This document shows positions 8,754 to 16,482 of a DNA stretch of 64,000 nucleotides, piece by piece. The DNA lies in NCBI GenBank assembly GCA_016124655.1, contig WGNI01000013.1:39739-103738 (forward strand), written 5' to 3'. Position numbers and translations under genes: made by a program. This stretch comes from Alphaproteobacteria bacterium (GTDB lineage: Bacteria > Pseudomonadota > Alphaproteobacteria > Caulobacterales > Aquidulcibacteraceae). The notes under the pieces were generated by a model. It searched no databases and had not been told where the DNA came from. It was given only the letters and a program-made list of their open reading frames with translations. Positions within the stretch are counted from its first letter, which is position 1. Each line of letters opens with the position of its first letter.

Positions 8754-9212
8754 ATGTTGGACGCAGCTTTCCTGGTCGCGCAGGCGCCGTGGTTTTGGCT
8801 TGGCCTGGCGCTGGCGATTTGCGCCGTCGAAGTGATGACAGGCACGACCTATCTGTTGTGGCCCGCCGCCGCGGCGGCGCTTGCGGCCTTGGCGGCGTGG
8901 GCCGTGCCGGGCGCATGGCCGTTGCATGTCGCCGTGTTCGGCGCAGCCGCGATTGTGTTCACATGGTTCGGGCCGCGCGCGCTGCGCGGGCGCTGGGCGA
9001 ATGAACAAGGCAGCGATCGGCTGAATGATCGCGCGGCGTTGTTGGTCGGCGCCAAGGGCGTGGCCGCAGAAGCCTTCGTCAACGGCGTCGGCTCAGTGCG
9101 GCTTGACGATACGGTGTGGCGCGCGCGTGCGCAGGAGGCGCTCAGCGCAGGCGACGCAGTGCAAGTCACCGCTGTTGAAGGCGCCACCGTCACCGTTTCG
9201 CGTTTGAACTAG
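8754..9212 (+). CDS. NfeD family membrane protein
   Basis: A 152-residue short NfeD protein. Two to three membrane segments occupy residues 5-75. A soluble OB-fold domain follows at about residues 92-152 (LLVGAKGVAAEAFVNGVGSVRLDDTVW within it). NfeD proteins bind SPFH partners and are encoded beside them, as here, 60 bases downstream. The ATG at 8754 is chosen because GGAGG lies six bases upstream; a GTG at 8739 would start before that site. Confidence 0.9.
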   Translation: MLDAAFLVAQAPWFWLGLALAICAVEVMTGTTYLLWPAAAAALAALAAWAVPGAWPLHVAVFGAAAIVFTWFGPRALRGRWANEQGSDRLNDRAALLVGAKGVAAEAFVNGVGSVRLDDTVWRARAQEALSAGDAVQVTAVEGATVTVSRLN

Positions 9213-9214
9213 GC

Positions 9215-9667
9215 TCAGTCCCGGCGCGCATCGAGGATCGCGCGCAGGCGCGCCAGCGCCGGCAACATGGCGGCGAACGATTTTCCATCGAACGCTTTCA
9301 GCAAGTCGGACAAGAGCGGCGTCAGCCGTGCGATGGCGTCTTCGCGCGCTGCCCGGCCCTTCTCCGTGATGCACACGACCTTCCCGCGCCCATCGCACGG
9401 ATCGGCGCCGATGGTGATGTGGCCGGCGTCCTCCAGCCGCTGTAGCGTGTACGTCATCGCGCCCTTGGTGACCTGAAACGCCCGCGCCAGCCGCGCCGGC
9501 GCATCTTCGGTCTTGTTCAGCCGCACGAAATGATTGAGCACGGAAAACCCCGCGACGCTCAGATCCTCCGGCAGAACGCGCTCGAATTCCGTGCGCGACA
9601 AGTGTTCGATGATGCCGATCTCATTGAACACCTGAAACGCCGCGCGCAGATCGTCCGCCGCGCTCAT
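9215..9667 (-). CDS. MarR family transcriptional regulator
   Basis: A 150-residue winged-helix MarR protein. The DNA-binding part lies around LARAFQVTKGAMTYTLQRLEDAGHI and the wing GADPCDGRGKVVCITEKG. The start codon overlaps the stop of the upstream flavin reductase gene (ATGA), so the two are one operon. Two matching 14-bp operator-like sites occur before that operon, which suggests autoregulation. One cysteine sits in the wing; whether the protein senses oxidants or a small ligand cannot be told. Confidence 0.93.
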   Translation of the reverse strand: MSAADDLRAAFQVFNEIGIIEHLSRTEFERVLPEDLSVAGFSVLNHFVRLNKTEDAPARLARAFQVTKGAMTYTLQRLEDAGHITIGADPCDGRGKVVCITEKGRAAREDAIARLTPLLSDLLKAFDGKSFAAMLPALARLRAILDARRD

Positions 9668-10800
9668 GCCGCGCGCAGATGTTCGCTCAAGCCGCGCCGC
9701 GGCGAAGGCCCAATCGTCTTGCCGACGCCGATGCGCACAAACATCTGCACGCGCGCGTCGCCTGGCGCGTTCATCAGCCGCTCGGCGAGGGCGAGTTTTT
9801 CGGCCTGTTCTGGATACTCCTGCAGACTTTGACTCCAAGGATGCATGGCCAGCCCACGCGCCGTCGCCGCGAGGTTGATGCGCGCATAGGCGCGCCCGGC
9901 GCGAAGTTGCATGGTGCGGGAATTGTCGGCGCTGGTGAGCCACAGATAGGCCGGCGCCTGCTCCGCCAAGGGCTTGAACGCCTCGATGCCGCTCTTGGTG
10001 AAGGGATTGTCGAGATCGGCCAAAGTTGTCTTGTTCAAGAGACCCAGCGTGCGCGCGATTTCAATCATCGGTCCTTTGAGCGTCAGCCCGTCGCGATGAC
10101 GCGCGATATCTGCGGCGCCGATCCGCATCAGGTTCACGCTCTCCATATAGGCTTCCGGCGTCGTCATCTCGATGTCGAACGCCTCCCACGCCAGCGTCCG
10201 CAAGTCTTGCAGCAATTGCCCGGATGACGACCAGCCGATCGATAGACCTTCGCTGAGCGCCGCATCGTCGCGGATGCCCGTCAGAGCGCTGTCTGGCGGC
10301 GCGTCAGGGCCGTACGCCTCGCGATTGGTGCGCCGCGCCGGGATGTGATCGAACAATCCGTCGCGCTGCGCCGGCGCGTCGGTGAGCGCGATATGCGCAA
10401 ACGGCCGCGTGTCGAGGTTGGGCTGCGGTTCGCCCTCCGGCCAGGGCGTGATGATTGCGGTTCTCCCTTGAGCGCGCGCGGCAAGATCGAAAAGCTCGAG
10501 GAAGGCGCCGCAGCCCAGCGTGATCTGGCGGCTGAACGGATCGGTCGCGGGCAGGAGCCGATCGAGGTCCGGCCACAACATGATCTCTGACGTCCCCTGC
10601 AATTCGACCAGCCAAGGCTGACGATTGTGCGGGTTGGGGCACAAGATGGCATGCGCCAGCGCCGCAAGCCGCGGATCGGTCTCCGCAGCGCCCGGCGCGC
10701 GCCACGCCGCGGCGGGGTCGGGCCCTGCGGCGCAGCCGGAGAGCGCTGGCGCGGTCGCGGCGCCCGCAAGCAGCTGAAGCACGGTTCGGCGCGACGGCAT
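9664..10800 (-). CDS. Tat-exported nitroreductase-like FMN protein (Acg family)
   Basis: A 378-residue nitroreductase-fold protein of the Acg-like branch. The N-terminus SRRTVLQLLAGAATAPALSGC combines a twin-arginine motif with a lipobox-like cysteine, so it is probably exported folded and may be lipid-anchored. The body has NPHNRQPWLVEL near the N-terminus and the RRTNREAYGPDAPPDS motif, both typical of the family. The ATG at 10800 follows GAGGAGGTCCCC; a longer start six codons upstream would begin before this site. It is co-transcribed with a MarR regulator, suggesting stress- or drug-inducible expression. Substrate unknown. Confidence 0.85.
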   Translation of the reverse strand: MPSRRTVLQLLAGAATAPALSGCAAGPDPAAAWRAPGAAETDPRLAALAHAILCPNPHNRQPWLVELQGTSEIMLWPDLDRLLPATDPFSRQITLGCGAFLELFDLAARAQGRTAIITPWPEGEPQPNLDTRPFAHIALTDAPAQRDGLFDHIPARRTNREAYGPDAPPDSALTGIRDDAALSEGLSIGWSSSGQLLQDLRTLAWEAFDIEMTTPEAYMESVNLMRIGAADIARHRDGLTLKGPMIEIARTLGLLNKTTLADLDNPFTKSGIEAFKPLAEQAPAYLWLTSADNSRTMQLRAGRAYARINLAATARGLAMHPWSQSLQEYPEQAEKLALAERLMNAPGDARVQMFVRIGVGKTIGPSPRRGLSEHLRAA

Positions 10801-10812
10801 GGGGACCTCCTC

Positions 10813-10846
10813 GTTCAATATTGAACGATATAGTTCTATATTAAAC
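10813..10846. promoter_or_regulatory. Twin MarR-type operator sites
   Basis: Two 14-bp sites lie just upstream of the reductase-marR operon. Site 1 (10813-10826) is the perfect palindrome GTTCAATATTGAAC; site 2 (10833-10846) is GTTCTATATTAAAC, differing at two positions. Their starts are exactly 20 bp apart, about two helical turns, so two dimers could bind on one face. Site 2 sits inside a longer inverted repeat (10827-10852, arms GATATAGTT/AACTATATC). A TTGACT element (minus strand, 10855-10860) precedes them, so binding would block the promoter. Confidence 0.75.
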
Positions 10847-10880
10847 TATATCGGAGTCAAGATGGGCGGCGGAGAGGGCG

Positions 10881-11315
10881 CTAAAGCGCCTTGATCGCCG
10901 CGCGCGCCAAGGCGTCCGCGCGTTCATTCATGGGATCGCCGGCATGTCCGCGCACCCAGTGCCAATGCACCTGGTGGCGCGCCTCGGCTTCCTCCAGCCG
11001 CCGCCACAAGTCCTCGTTCTTCACGGGCTGTTTCGAGGCGGTTTTCCAGCCATTGCGCTTCCAGCCATGGATCCACTTGGTCACGCCGTCGCGCACATAC
11101 TGGCTGTCGGTGTGAAGATCGACATGCGCAGGCCGCGTCAGCGCCTCTAGCGCCGCGATCGCAGCCATCAGCTCCATGCGATTGTTGGTCGTCAGCTTCT
11201 CGCCGCCGGAGATTTCCTTCTCCGCATCGCCGGAACGCAGGATCGCGCCCCAGCCGCCCTTGCCCGGATTGCCCGAGCACGCGCCGTCGGTCCAGATGTC
11301 CACTTTGGAAGCCAT
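10881..11315 (-). CDS. rnhA: Ribonuclease HI
   Basis: A 144-residue RNase HI. All four catalytic acids are visible in context: Asp10 in [11 protein letters not shown], the glutamate in [10 protein letters not shown], the aspartate in HTDSQYV and the last aspartate in [10 protein letters not shown]. It also keeps the basic protrusion [11 protein letters not shown]. It removes RNA from RNA-DNA hybrids in the cytoplasm. Length is standard. It is separated by 80 bases from the reductase gene downstream of it and by 35 from the FAD oxidase upstream. Confidence 0.97.
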   Translation of the reverse strand: MASKVDIWTDGACSGNPGKGGWGAILRSGDAEKEISGGEKLTTNNRMELMAAIAALEALTRPAHVDLHTDSQYVRDGVTKWIHGWKRNGWKTASKQPVKNEDLWRRLEEAEARHQVHWHWVRGHAGDPMNERADALARAAIKAL

Positions 11316-11350
11316 GCTTGGGTTCTAGCGTTGATTCGCAGCCGCGCGCG

Positions 11351-12736
11351 TCATCCCAACAGCACACGCGGGTTCATGATGTTGCGCGGATCGATCGCGG
11401 TCTTCACTGCGCGCATCAGCGCGATGGATTGCGCATCCTTGTAGCGTTCGAAGTCGCTGCGCCGCGCAACGCCGATGCCGTGCTCCGCCGAAATCGAACC
11501 GCCAAGCCGCACGGCGATGTCGTGCACGGCTTCATTCAGCCGCTCCCTCGGGAATGCAGCGCCCGATCCTTTGCGCGCCTCGGCCACCGTGTAGTGCAAG
11601 TTTCCGTCGCCGGCATGACCGAACGCGACGATGCGCGCGCCGGGCAGCACGGCGCGCACAGCGGTCTCGGCTTCGGCAAGATACGCGGGAACCTTCGATA
11701 CCGGCACGGAGACGTCGCTCGAAATCTGCTCGCCTTCCGGCTTGTGCCCGGCGGATATATCCTCCCGCAGCGCCCAGAAGTCTTGCGCTTCGCGTTCGCT
11801 TTGCGCGATCACCGCATCCTGCGCGAGGTTTTCGCTGATCGCAGCCGACAACGCACGCTCCAGAACGGGACGCAGTCCATCTTCGCCCGCCGCCTCGCAT
11901 TCGATCAGCGCCACGTAGGCCGCATCGGGAAACGGATCGCGCCGCCCGACATTGCGCACCGTCATCGCCCGGCTCTCGCGGTTCATGATCTCGAACGCCG
12001 CCAGCGCGCCGGTTTCGCTCTTGATGAAGTGCAATAGTGCAATGGCGTCTTCCGCCCGCTCGACCGCGCAGCACGCCACCGCATGCGCGCGCGGGCGGGG
12101 AAACAATTTCAGCGCCGCCGCCGTCACGACGCCGAGCGTGCCTTCCGCGCCGATGAACAGCTGCTTCAAATCATAGCCCGTATTGTCCTTCCGCAGACTT
12201 TTCAGTCCGTGGAAAATGTCGCCGTTCGGCAAAACAGCTTCGATGCCCAGCACCAGGTCGCGCATCATCCCATAGCGCACGACATGCACACCGCCGGCGT
12301 TTGTGGAGATCAGTCCGCCGATCGTTGCTGAGCCCTGGCTCGCAAGGCTTAAGGGAAACAGCCGATCCGCCCGCGCCGAAGCCTCATGCACCGCGCTCAA
12401 CACCACGCCCGCCTCGGCGATGAGCGCATCGTCGACCGCATCCACCGCGCGGATGGCGTTCATGCGCTTGAGCGAAAGCAGCACCTCGCCGTCCGGAATT
12501 TGCCCACCAACAAGTCCGGTATTGCCGCCCTGCGGCGTGATCGCAGCGCCGGCGTCTGCGCACGCGCGCACCACGAACGCGACCTCGTCCGTGCTCGCCG
12601 GCATCACCATGAAGGGCGTGCGCCCGTGATGGCGGCCGCGCCATTCTTCGAGGTGCGGCGCAAGCGTTTGCGGGTCCGCCGCGACCCCCTTCGGGCCAAG
12701 CCGCGCGGCCAAAGCGTCATAGAGAGCCGATTGCAT
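11351..12736 (-). CDS. FAD-linked 2-hydroxyacid dehydrogenase (GlcD / D-2-hydroxyglutarate dehydrogenase type)
   Basis: A 461-residue FAD-binding protein of the vanillyl-alcohol-oxidase fold. The FAD-binding PCMH domain is at the N-terminus (ITPQGGNTGLVGGQ and LISTNAGGVHVVRYGMMRD). The C-terminal FAD-oxidase domain contains FGHAGDGNLHYTV and ends near GGSISAEHGIGVARR. These motifs place it with D-lactate, glycolate (GlcD) and D-2-hydroxyglutarate dehydrogenases. The exact substrate is not decidable here. The gene stands alone on the minus strand between rnhA and a divergent radical SAM gene. Confidence 0.9.
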   Translation of the reverse strand: MQSALYDALAARLGPKGVAADPQTLAPHLEEWRGRHHGRTPFMVMPASTDEVAFVVRACADAGAAITPQGGNTGLVGGQIPDGEVLLSLKRMNAIRAVDAVDDALIAEAGVVLSAVHEASARADRLFPLSLASQGSATIGGLISTNAGGVHVVRYGMMRDLVLGIEAVLPNGDIFHGLKSLRKDNTGYDLKQLFIGAEGTLGVVTAAALKLFPRPRAHAVACCAVERAEDAIALLHFIKSETGALAAFEIMNRESRAMTVRNVGRRDPFPDAAYVALIECEAAGEDGLRPVLERALSAAISENLAQDAVIAQSEREAQDFWALREDISAGHKPEGEQISSDVSVPVSKVPAYLAEAETAVRAVLPGARIVAFGHAGDGNLHYTVAEARKGSGAAFPRERLNEAVHDIAVRLGGSISAEHGIGVARRSDFERYKDAQSIALMRAVKTAIDPRNIMNPRVLLG

Positions 12737-12781
12737 GGGACTAGTGTAGACGATCTACCGCCCGCCTCAATGTTCTTGATA

Positions 12782-12797
12782 TGTTCCATGTGGAACG
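12782..12797. promoter_or_regulatory. parS-like palindrome
   Basis: TGTTCCATGTGGAACG contains the inverted repeat GTTCC-ATGT-GGAAC and closely resembles a parS centromere site of the TGTTYCACGTGRAACA type, with changes at the central C and at the last base. It lies in the 74-base divergent region between the FAD oxidase and radical SAM genes. It may instead be the operator of a local regulator. Confidence 0.35.
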
Positions 12798-12810
12798 CTA
12801 GGCTCCGCCC

Positions 12811-13878
12811 ATGCAGCAACCCATGCAGAAGGGCCGCGGCAGCCGGATCAATGCGTCCGGCCGCTATGAGGCGTGGCGCCGGATGGCCTTTGATGACGGC
12901 TGGGCCGTCGAGGATGACGCGCCGCCCAGGATCAGGACTGAAGTCACGCTGGAGACGCCGCGCACCATCATTTCCTACAACACAAGCCCCGACATCTCCT
13001 TCGACCGCGCCATCAACACCTATCGCGGCTGCGAGCACGGCTGCTTTTATTGTTACGCGCGGCCCAACCACGCCTATGCGGGGCTTTCGCCAGGCCTCGA
13101 TTTCGAGACCAAGCTGTTCGCCAAGGTGAATGCGCCCCAAGCGCTGGAGCGCGAGCTGCGCGCGAAATCCTACAAGCCCGCGATGATCATGATGGGCGGC
13201 GTCACCGACGTGTATCAGCCCATCGAGCGCGACTATGAAATCACCCGCGGCGTCTTGCAGGTGCTGCGGCATTTCGATCATGCCGTCGCTGTGATCACCA
13301 AGAGCCAGCTGATTGCGCGCGACATCGATATTCTCGCGCCGATGGCCGCGAAGCGCCTCGCCAAGGTCGCAATTTCCGTCACCACGCTGGATTCAAAGTT
13401 GTCGCGCACCATGGAGCCGCGCGCCGCAGCTCCGCATCGCCGCTTGGAGACGATCCGCGCCTTGAGCGAAGCCGGCGTGCCGGTCGCTGTGATGGTTGCG
13501 CCGATCATTCCCGCGCTCAATGATCACGAAGTCGAGGCGATCCTGGAGGCCGCGCGCGACGCCGGCGCAGTCCAGGCCGGCTACGTGCTGTTGCGTCTGC
13601 CCTTGGAGATCAAGGAACTCGCGCGCGATTGGTTCGCCGCCCATGTCCCGGACCGCGCCAAACGCATTATGAGCCATGTGCGCACCGCGCGCGGCGGCAA
13701 GGATTACGACGCGACGTGGGGCGTGCGCCAGCACGGCGAGGGCGCCTACGCGGCCTTGATCGGCCAGCGCTTTCGCCGCGCCTGCGCCAAGCTCGGCCTG
13801 AACGCGCAACGCTCCGCGCTCGACGCCAGCCAATTTCGCAGGCCAAGCCGGCCGGGCGATCAGCTGGACTTGCTCTAA
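12811..13878 (+). CDS. PA0069-type radical SAM protein
   Basis: A 355-residue radical SAM protein. The iron-sulfur triad is Cys74, Cys78 and Cys81 in YRGCEHGCFYCYARPNHAY. The N-terminus, containing GRYE followed by a region rich in acidic residues, and the later KVAISVTTLD and PAAPHRRLETIRAL-like stretch match the PA0069/Rv2578c family, relatives of spore photoproduct lyase-like enzymes. The reaction catalysed is not established. The gene is divergent from the FAD oxidase and followed by an MFS transporter 69 bases downstream. Confidence 0.9.
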   Translation: MQQPMQKGRGSRINASGRYEAWRRMAFDDGWAVEDDAPPRIRTEVTLETPRTIISYNTSPDISFDRAINTYRGCEHGCFYCYARPNHAYAGLSPGLDFETKLFAKVNAPQALERELRAKSYKPAMIMMGGVTDVYQPIERDYEITRGVLQVLRHFDHAVAVITKSQLIARDIDILAPMAAKRLAKVAISVTTLDSKLSRTMEPRAAAPHRRLETIRALSEAGVPVAVMVAPIIPALNDHEVEAILEAARDAGAVQAGYVLLRLPLEIKELARDWFAAHVPDRAKRIMSHVRTARGGKDYDATWGVRQHGEGAYAALIGQRFRRACAKLGLNAQRSALDASQFRRPSRPGDQLDLL

Positions 13879-13947
13879 CGTGCGTTTCGTTCAAGCGCGC
13901 AGATAGGGCATGGGCTAAGCGTGAGCGCGCGCAGACGAGGGGCGATG

Positions 13948-15228
13948 ATGAACGAACCGGAGCCACAGCCACAGTCGCCGCTTGCCCAGCGCGACGAGCG
14001 CCGCGCCCTCGCCATCATTTGCGCTGCGGTTCTCATCGACACGATCGGCTTCGGCATCATCATCCCCGTGCTGCCGGCTTATCTCCGCGACCTGACCGGT
14101 GCGACGCTGCCCGAAGCCACGCGCATCGCCGGCTGGCTCGTGGTGACGTTCGCGGCGCTGCAATTTCTGTTCGGGCCGGTAATGGGCAATCTGTCGGACC
14201 GGTTCGGCCGCCGCCCGGTGTTGCTGATCGCGATGGCGATGTTCGGCGTGAACTATCTCTTGATGGGCTTGGCGACGAACCTCGTCACGCTGTTCATCGG
14301 CCGTGCGCTGACCGGCATTTCCGGCGCCATCTATGCGCCCGCCAACGCCTACATGGCCGATGTTTCGCCGCCGGAGAAACGCGCGCAGCGCTTCGCGCTG
14401 ATCGGCGCGGCGTTCGGCGTCGGCTTCATTTTGGGGCCGGCGCTGGGCGGCCTCTTGGGATCGTTCGATCCGCGCACGCCGTTCTTCGTCGCCGCCGGCT
14501 TGGCGGGGCTGAACGCGGTCATCGGATTTTTTCTGTTGCGTGAATCTTTGCCGCGCGCGCGTCGCCGCGCCTTCGAATGGCGCAGAGCCAATCCGCTCGG
14601 CGCATTTTTCGCGCTGCGCAAATTTCCAGCGGTGCTCGGCGTGATCGGCGCGATGTTCTTGTGGCAGGTCGCGTTTCACATCTATCCCAGCACCTGGTCG
14701 TTTTTCGCCACGCTGCGCTACGGCTGGAGCGAGGCGCTGATTGGTCTGTCCTTGGCCACCGCCGGCGTCTGGATGGTGGTGGTGCAGGGCGCATTGACCG
14801 GGCGCATCGTGCGCGCGATCGGCGAACGCATGACCGCCTTCATCGGCGTGGCGTCCTTTGTGCTGGCGGCATTGCTTTATGTGGTCATTCCGGCGGGTTG
14901 GATGGTGTTTCTCGTGCAAGTCGTGGCGGCGGGCCAGGGGGTGGCGCAAGCCGCCATGCAGGCGATCATCTCCAAGCGCACGCCGCCCGATCAGCAAGGC
15001 GAATTGCAGGGCGGCGTCGCCAGCCTGATGGGCTTGGGCGCGATCGCAGGACCGCTCGCGATGACGCAGACGCTGGCTTACTTCACCGACGCCGGCCGCG
15101 CACACCCGTTCCCGGGCGCGGCGTTTCTTCTTGCTGCGGCGATCGCAGCGCTCGCGGGGTTTGTCTTCGCCGCCGCGACCCGGCCAGCGCCGCATGATTC
15201 GTTGCCGGAGGGCGCGGCGGCGGGTTAG
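13948..15228 (+). CDS. MFS transporter, TetA/Bcr-like drug efflux type
   Basis: A 426-residue major facilitator with about 12 membrane helices. The first helix carries DTIGFGIIIPVLPAYLRDL, and the cytoplasmic loop 2-3 motif GNLSDRFGRRPVLL is clear. This is the TCR/Tet-like 12-TM branch that exports drugs such as tetracyclines by proton antiport. The ATG at 13948 has GAGG eight bases upstream; another ATG directly before it (13945) and a GTG at 13921 are alternatives. The actual substrate is unknown, and a housekeeping role is as likely as drug resistance. Confidence 0.9.
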   Translation: MNEPEPQPQSPLAQRDERRALAIICAAVLIDTIGFGIIIPVLPAYLRDLTGATLPEATRIAGWLVVTFAALQFLFGPVMGNLSDRFGRRPVLLIAMAMFGVNYLLMGLATNLVTLFIGRALTGISGAIYAPANAYMADVSPPEKRAQRFALIGAAFGVGFILGPALGGLLGSFDPRTPFFVAAGLAGLNAVIGFFLLRESLPRARRRAFEWRRANPLGAFFALRKFPAVLGVIGAMFLWQVAFHIYPSTWSFFATLRYGWSEALIGLSLATAGVWMVVVQGALTGRIVRAIGERMTAFIGVASFVLAALLYVVIPAGWMVFLVQVVAAGQGVAQAAMQAIISKRTPPDQQGELQGGVASLMGLGAIAGPLAMTQTLAYFTDAGRAHPFPGAAFLLAAAIAALAGFVFAAATRPAPHDSLPEGAAAG

Positions 15229-15257
15229 AACCCAAGCGAACCCTGGAGGCTCGCCGC

Positions 15258-16181
15258 ATGCGTATGGACGATCAACGCCGCTCCACGAACATCGAAGACC
15301 GGCGCGGCATGCGCGGCGGCGGCGGCGGCGGGTTCGGCGGCGGCCTGCCCGTGCGCATGCGCGGCATGGGGCTGATCGGCATCATCATCCTCGGCCTGGT
15401 GCTGCTGTTTGCGCCCGCCGGCATCCGCAACATGATCATCGGCCAGCTCACCGGCGGCGGCGGCGGCGCGTCCTCGAGCGCGGTGTCGACCCAGCAGGCG
15501 GGAACGCAAGGCTGCCCGCAAGGCGATCAGGCGTGCGATTTCGTCTCCGCCGTTCTGGGCTCCACCGAAGACGTCTGGAACAGCCATTTCTCCAGCGGCA
15601 ATCTGCCGGGCGGCGTCCGCGGCGCCTACGAACAGCCGACGCTGGTTCTCTTTGAAGGCCAGGTCGCCACCGCCTGCGGCAACGCGACCTCGGCCGTCGG
15701 TCCGTTCTACTGCCCTGGCGACGCCAAGCTTTATATCGATCTGTCGTTCTACGAGACGCTCGCGCGCCGCCTGCGCGCGCCCGGCGATTTCGCGCAGGCC
15801 TATGTGATCGCGCACGAAGTCGGCCACCATGTGCAGAACATGATCGGCGCGACGCGCTATGTCGATCAGGCGCGCGGCACGCGTGAGCAAAATCCCATGA
15901 GCGTGCGCCTGGAATTGCAGGCCGATTGCCTCGCCGGCGTGTGGGGCCACGACGCCAATCGCGGCGGCCAGCTGGAAGCCGGCGATCTCGATGAAGCGCT
16001 CACCGCCGCTCACGCCATCGGCGATGATACCCTCCAGCGCGGCAGTCAGGGCTATGTCACGCCGGCGAGCTTCACGCACGGCACCAGCGAACAGCGCCAG
16101 CGCTGGTTCCGCCGCGGCTATGATTCAGGCGACGCCACCCAGTGCGATACCTTTGCCGTGCGCGACTACAATCAGCTCTAG
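15258..16181 (+). CDS. Neutral zinc metallopeptidase family protein (YpfJ-like)
   Basis: A 307-residue protein of the putative neutral zinc metallopeptidase family. A glycine-rich cytoplasmic N-terminus (residues 19-29) precedes one membrane helix (about 37-57) and an external domain. The zinc motif HEVGHH is at residues 186-191, and the third ligand is expected in LELQADCLAGVWGH. A conserved C-terminal stretch has RQRWFRRGYDSGD. GGAGG lies eight bases before the ATG. Substrates of this family are unknown. It follows the MFS gene by 29 bases. Confidence 0.93.
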   Translation: MRMDDQRRSTNIEDRRGMRGGGGGGFGGGLPVRMRGMGLIGIIILGLVLLFAPAGIRNMIIGQLTGGGGGASSSAVSTQQAGTQGCPQGDQACDFVSAVLGSTEDVWNSHFSSGNLPGGVRGAYEQPTLVLFEGQVATACGNATSAVGPFYCPGDAKLYIDLSFYETLARRLRAPGDFAQAYVIAHEVGHHVQNMIGATRYVDQARGTREQNPMSVRLELQADCLAGVWGHDANRGGQLEAGDLDEALTAAHAIGDDTLQRGSQGYVTPASFTHGTSEQRQRWFRRGYDSGDATQCDTFAVRDYNQL

Positions 16182-16234
16182 CAGCGTGATGCGCGAACGC
16201 TGAACGTTTGGAGAAAACCGAAAGCATCAACCGC

Positions 16235-16455
16235 CGTCCTCCCCCGTGAGGGGGAGGTGGCCGCGGAGCGGCCGGAGGGGGCGGCAGCGAGGCCTTCGCG
16301 TGTGCGCGCCGCCGCCCCATCCGTCTGCTCGCTGCGCTCGCATCCACCTTCCCCTCACGGGGAAGGACGGCACGTCTCAGACGTCTCAAAACAACCGCCG
16401 TGCTCCCCCGTTCACGGGGGAGCTGTCGACCCTGGCGCATGACAGGGGCGACTGA
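16235..16455. repeat. Palindromic intergenic repeat, type B, copy 1
   Basis: This fills most of the 301-base gap between the metallopeptidase and DUF885 genes. It starts with the hairpin CTCCCCCGTGAGGGGGAG, then GGCCGCGGAGCGGCC. The mirror half has CCATCCG, a small inner hairpin around TGCTCGCTGCGCTCGCA and CCTTCCCCTCACGGGGAAGG. A further related arm, CTCCCCCGTTCACGGGGGAG, follows. No gene was found in the gap. Confidence 0.85.
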
Positions 16456-16482
16456 GGGGCGCAAGTCAAACGCCGCGGCGTT

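Noticed and set aside
13948..15228. Tetracycline resistance gene.
   Set aside because: General TCR-type MFS motifs only; no TetR partner beside it and no evidence for tetracycline specificity.
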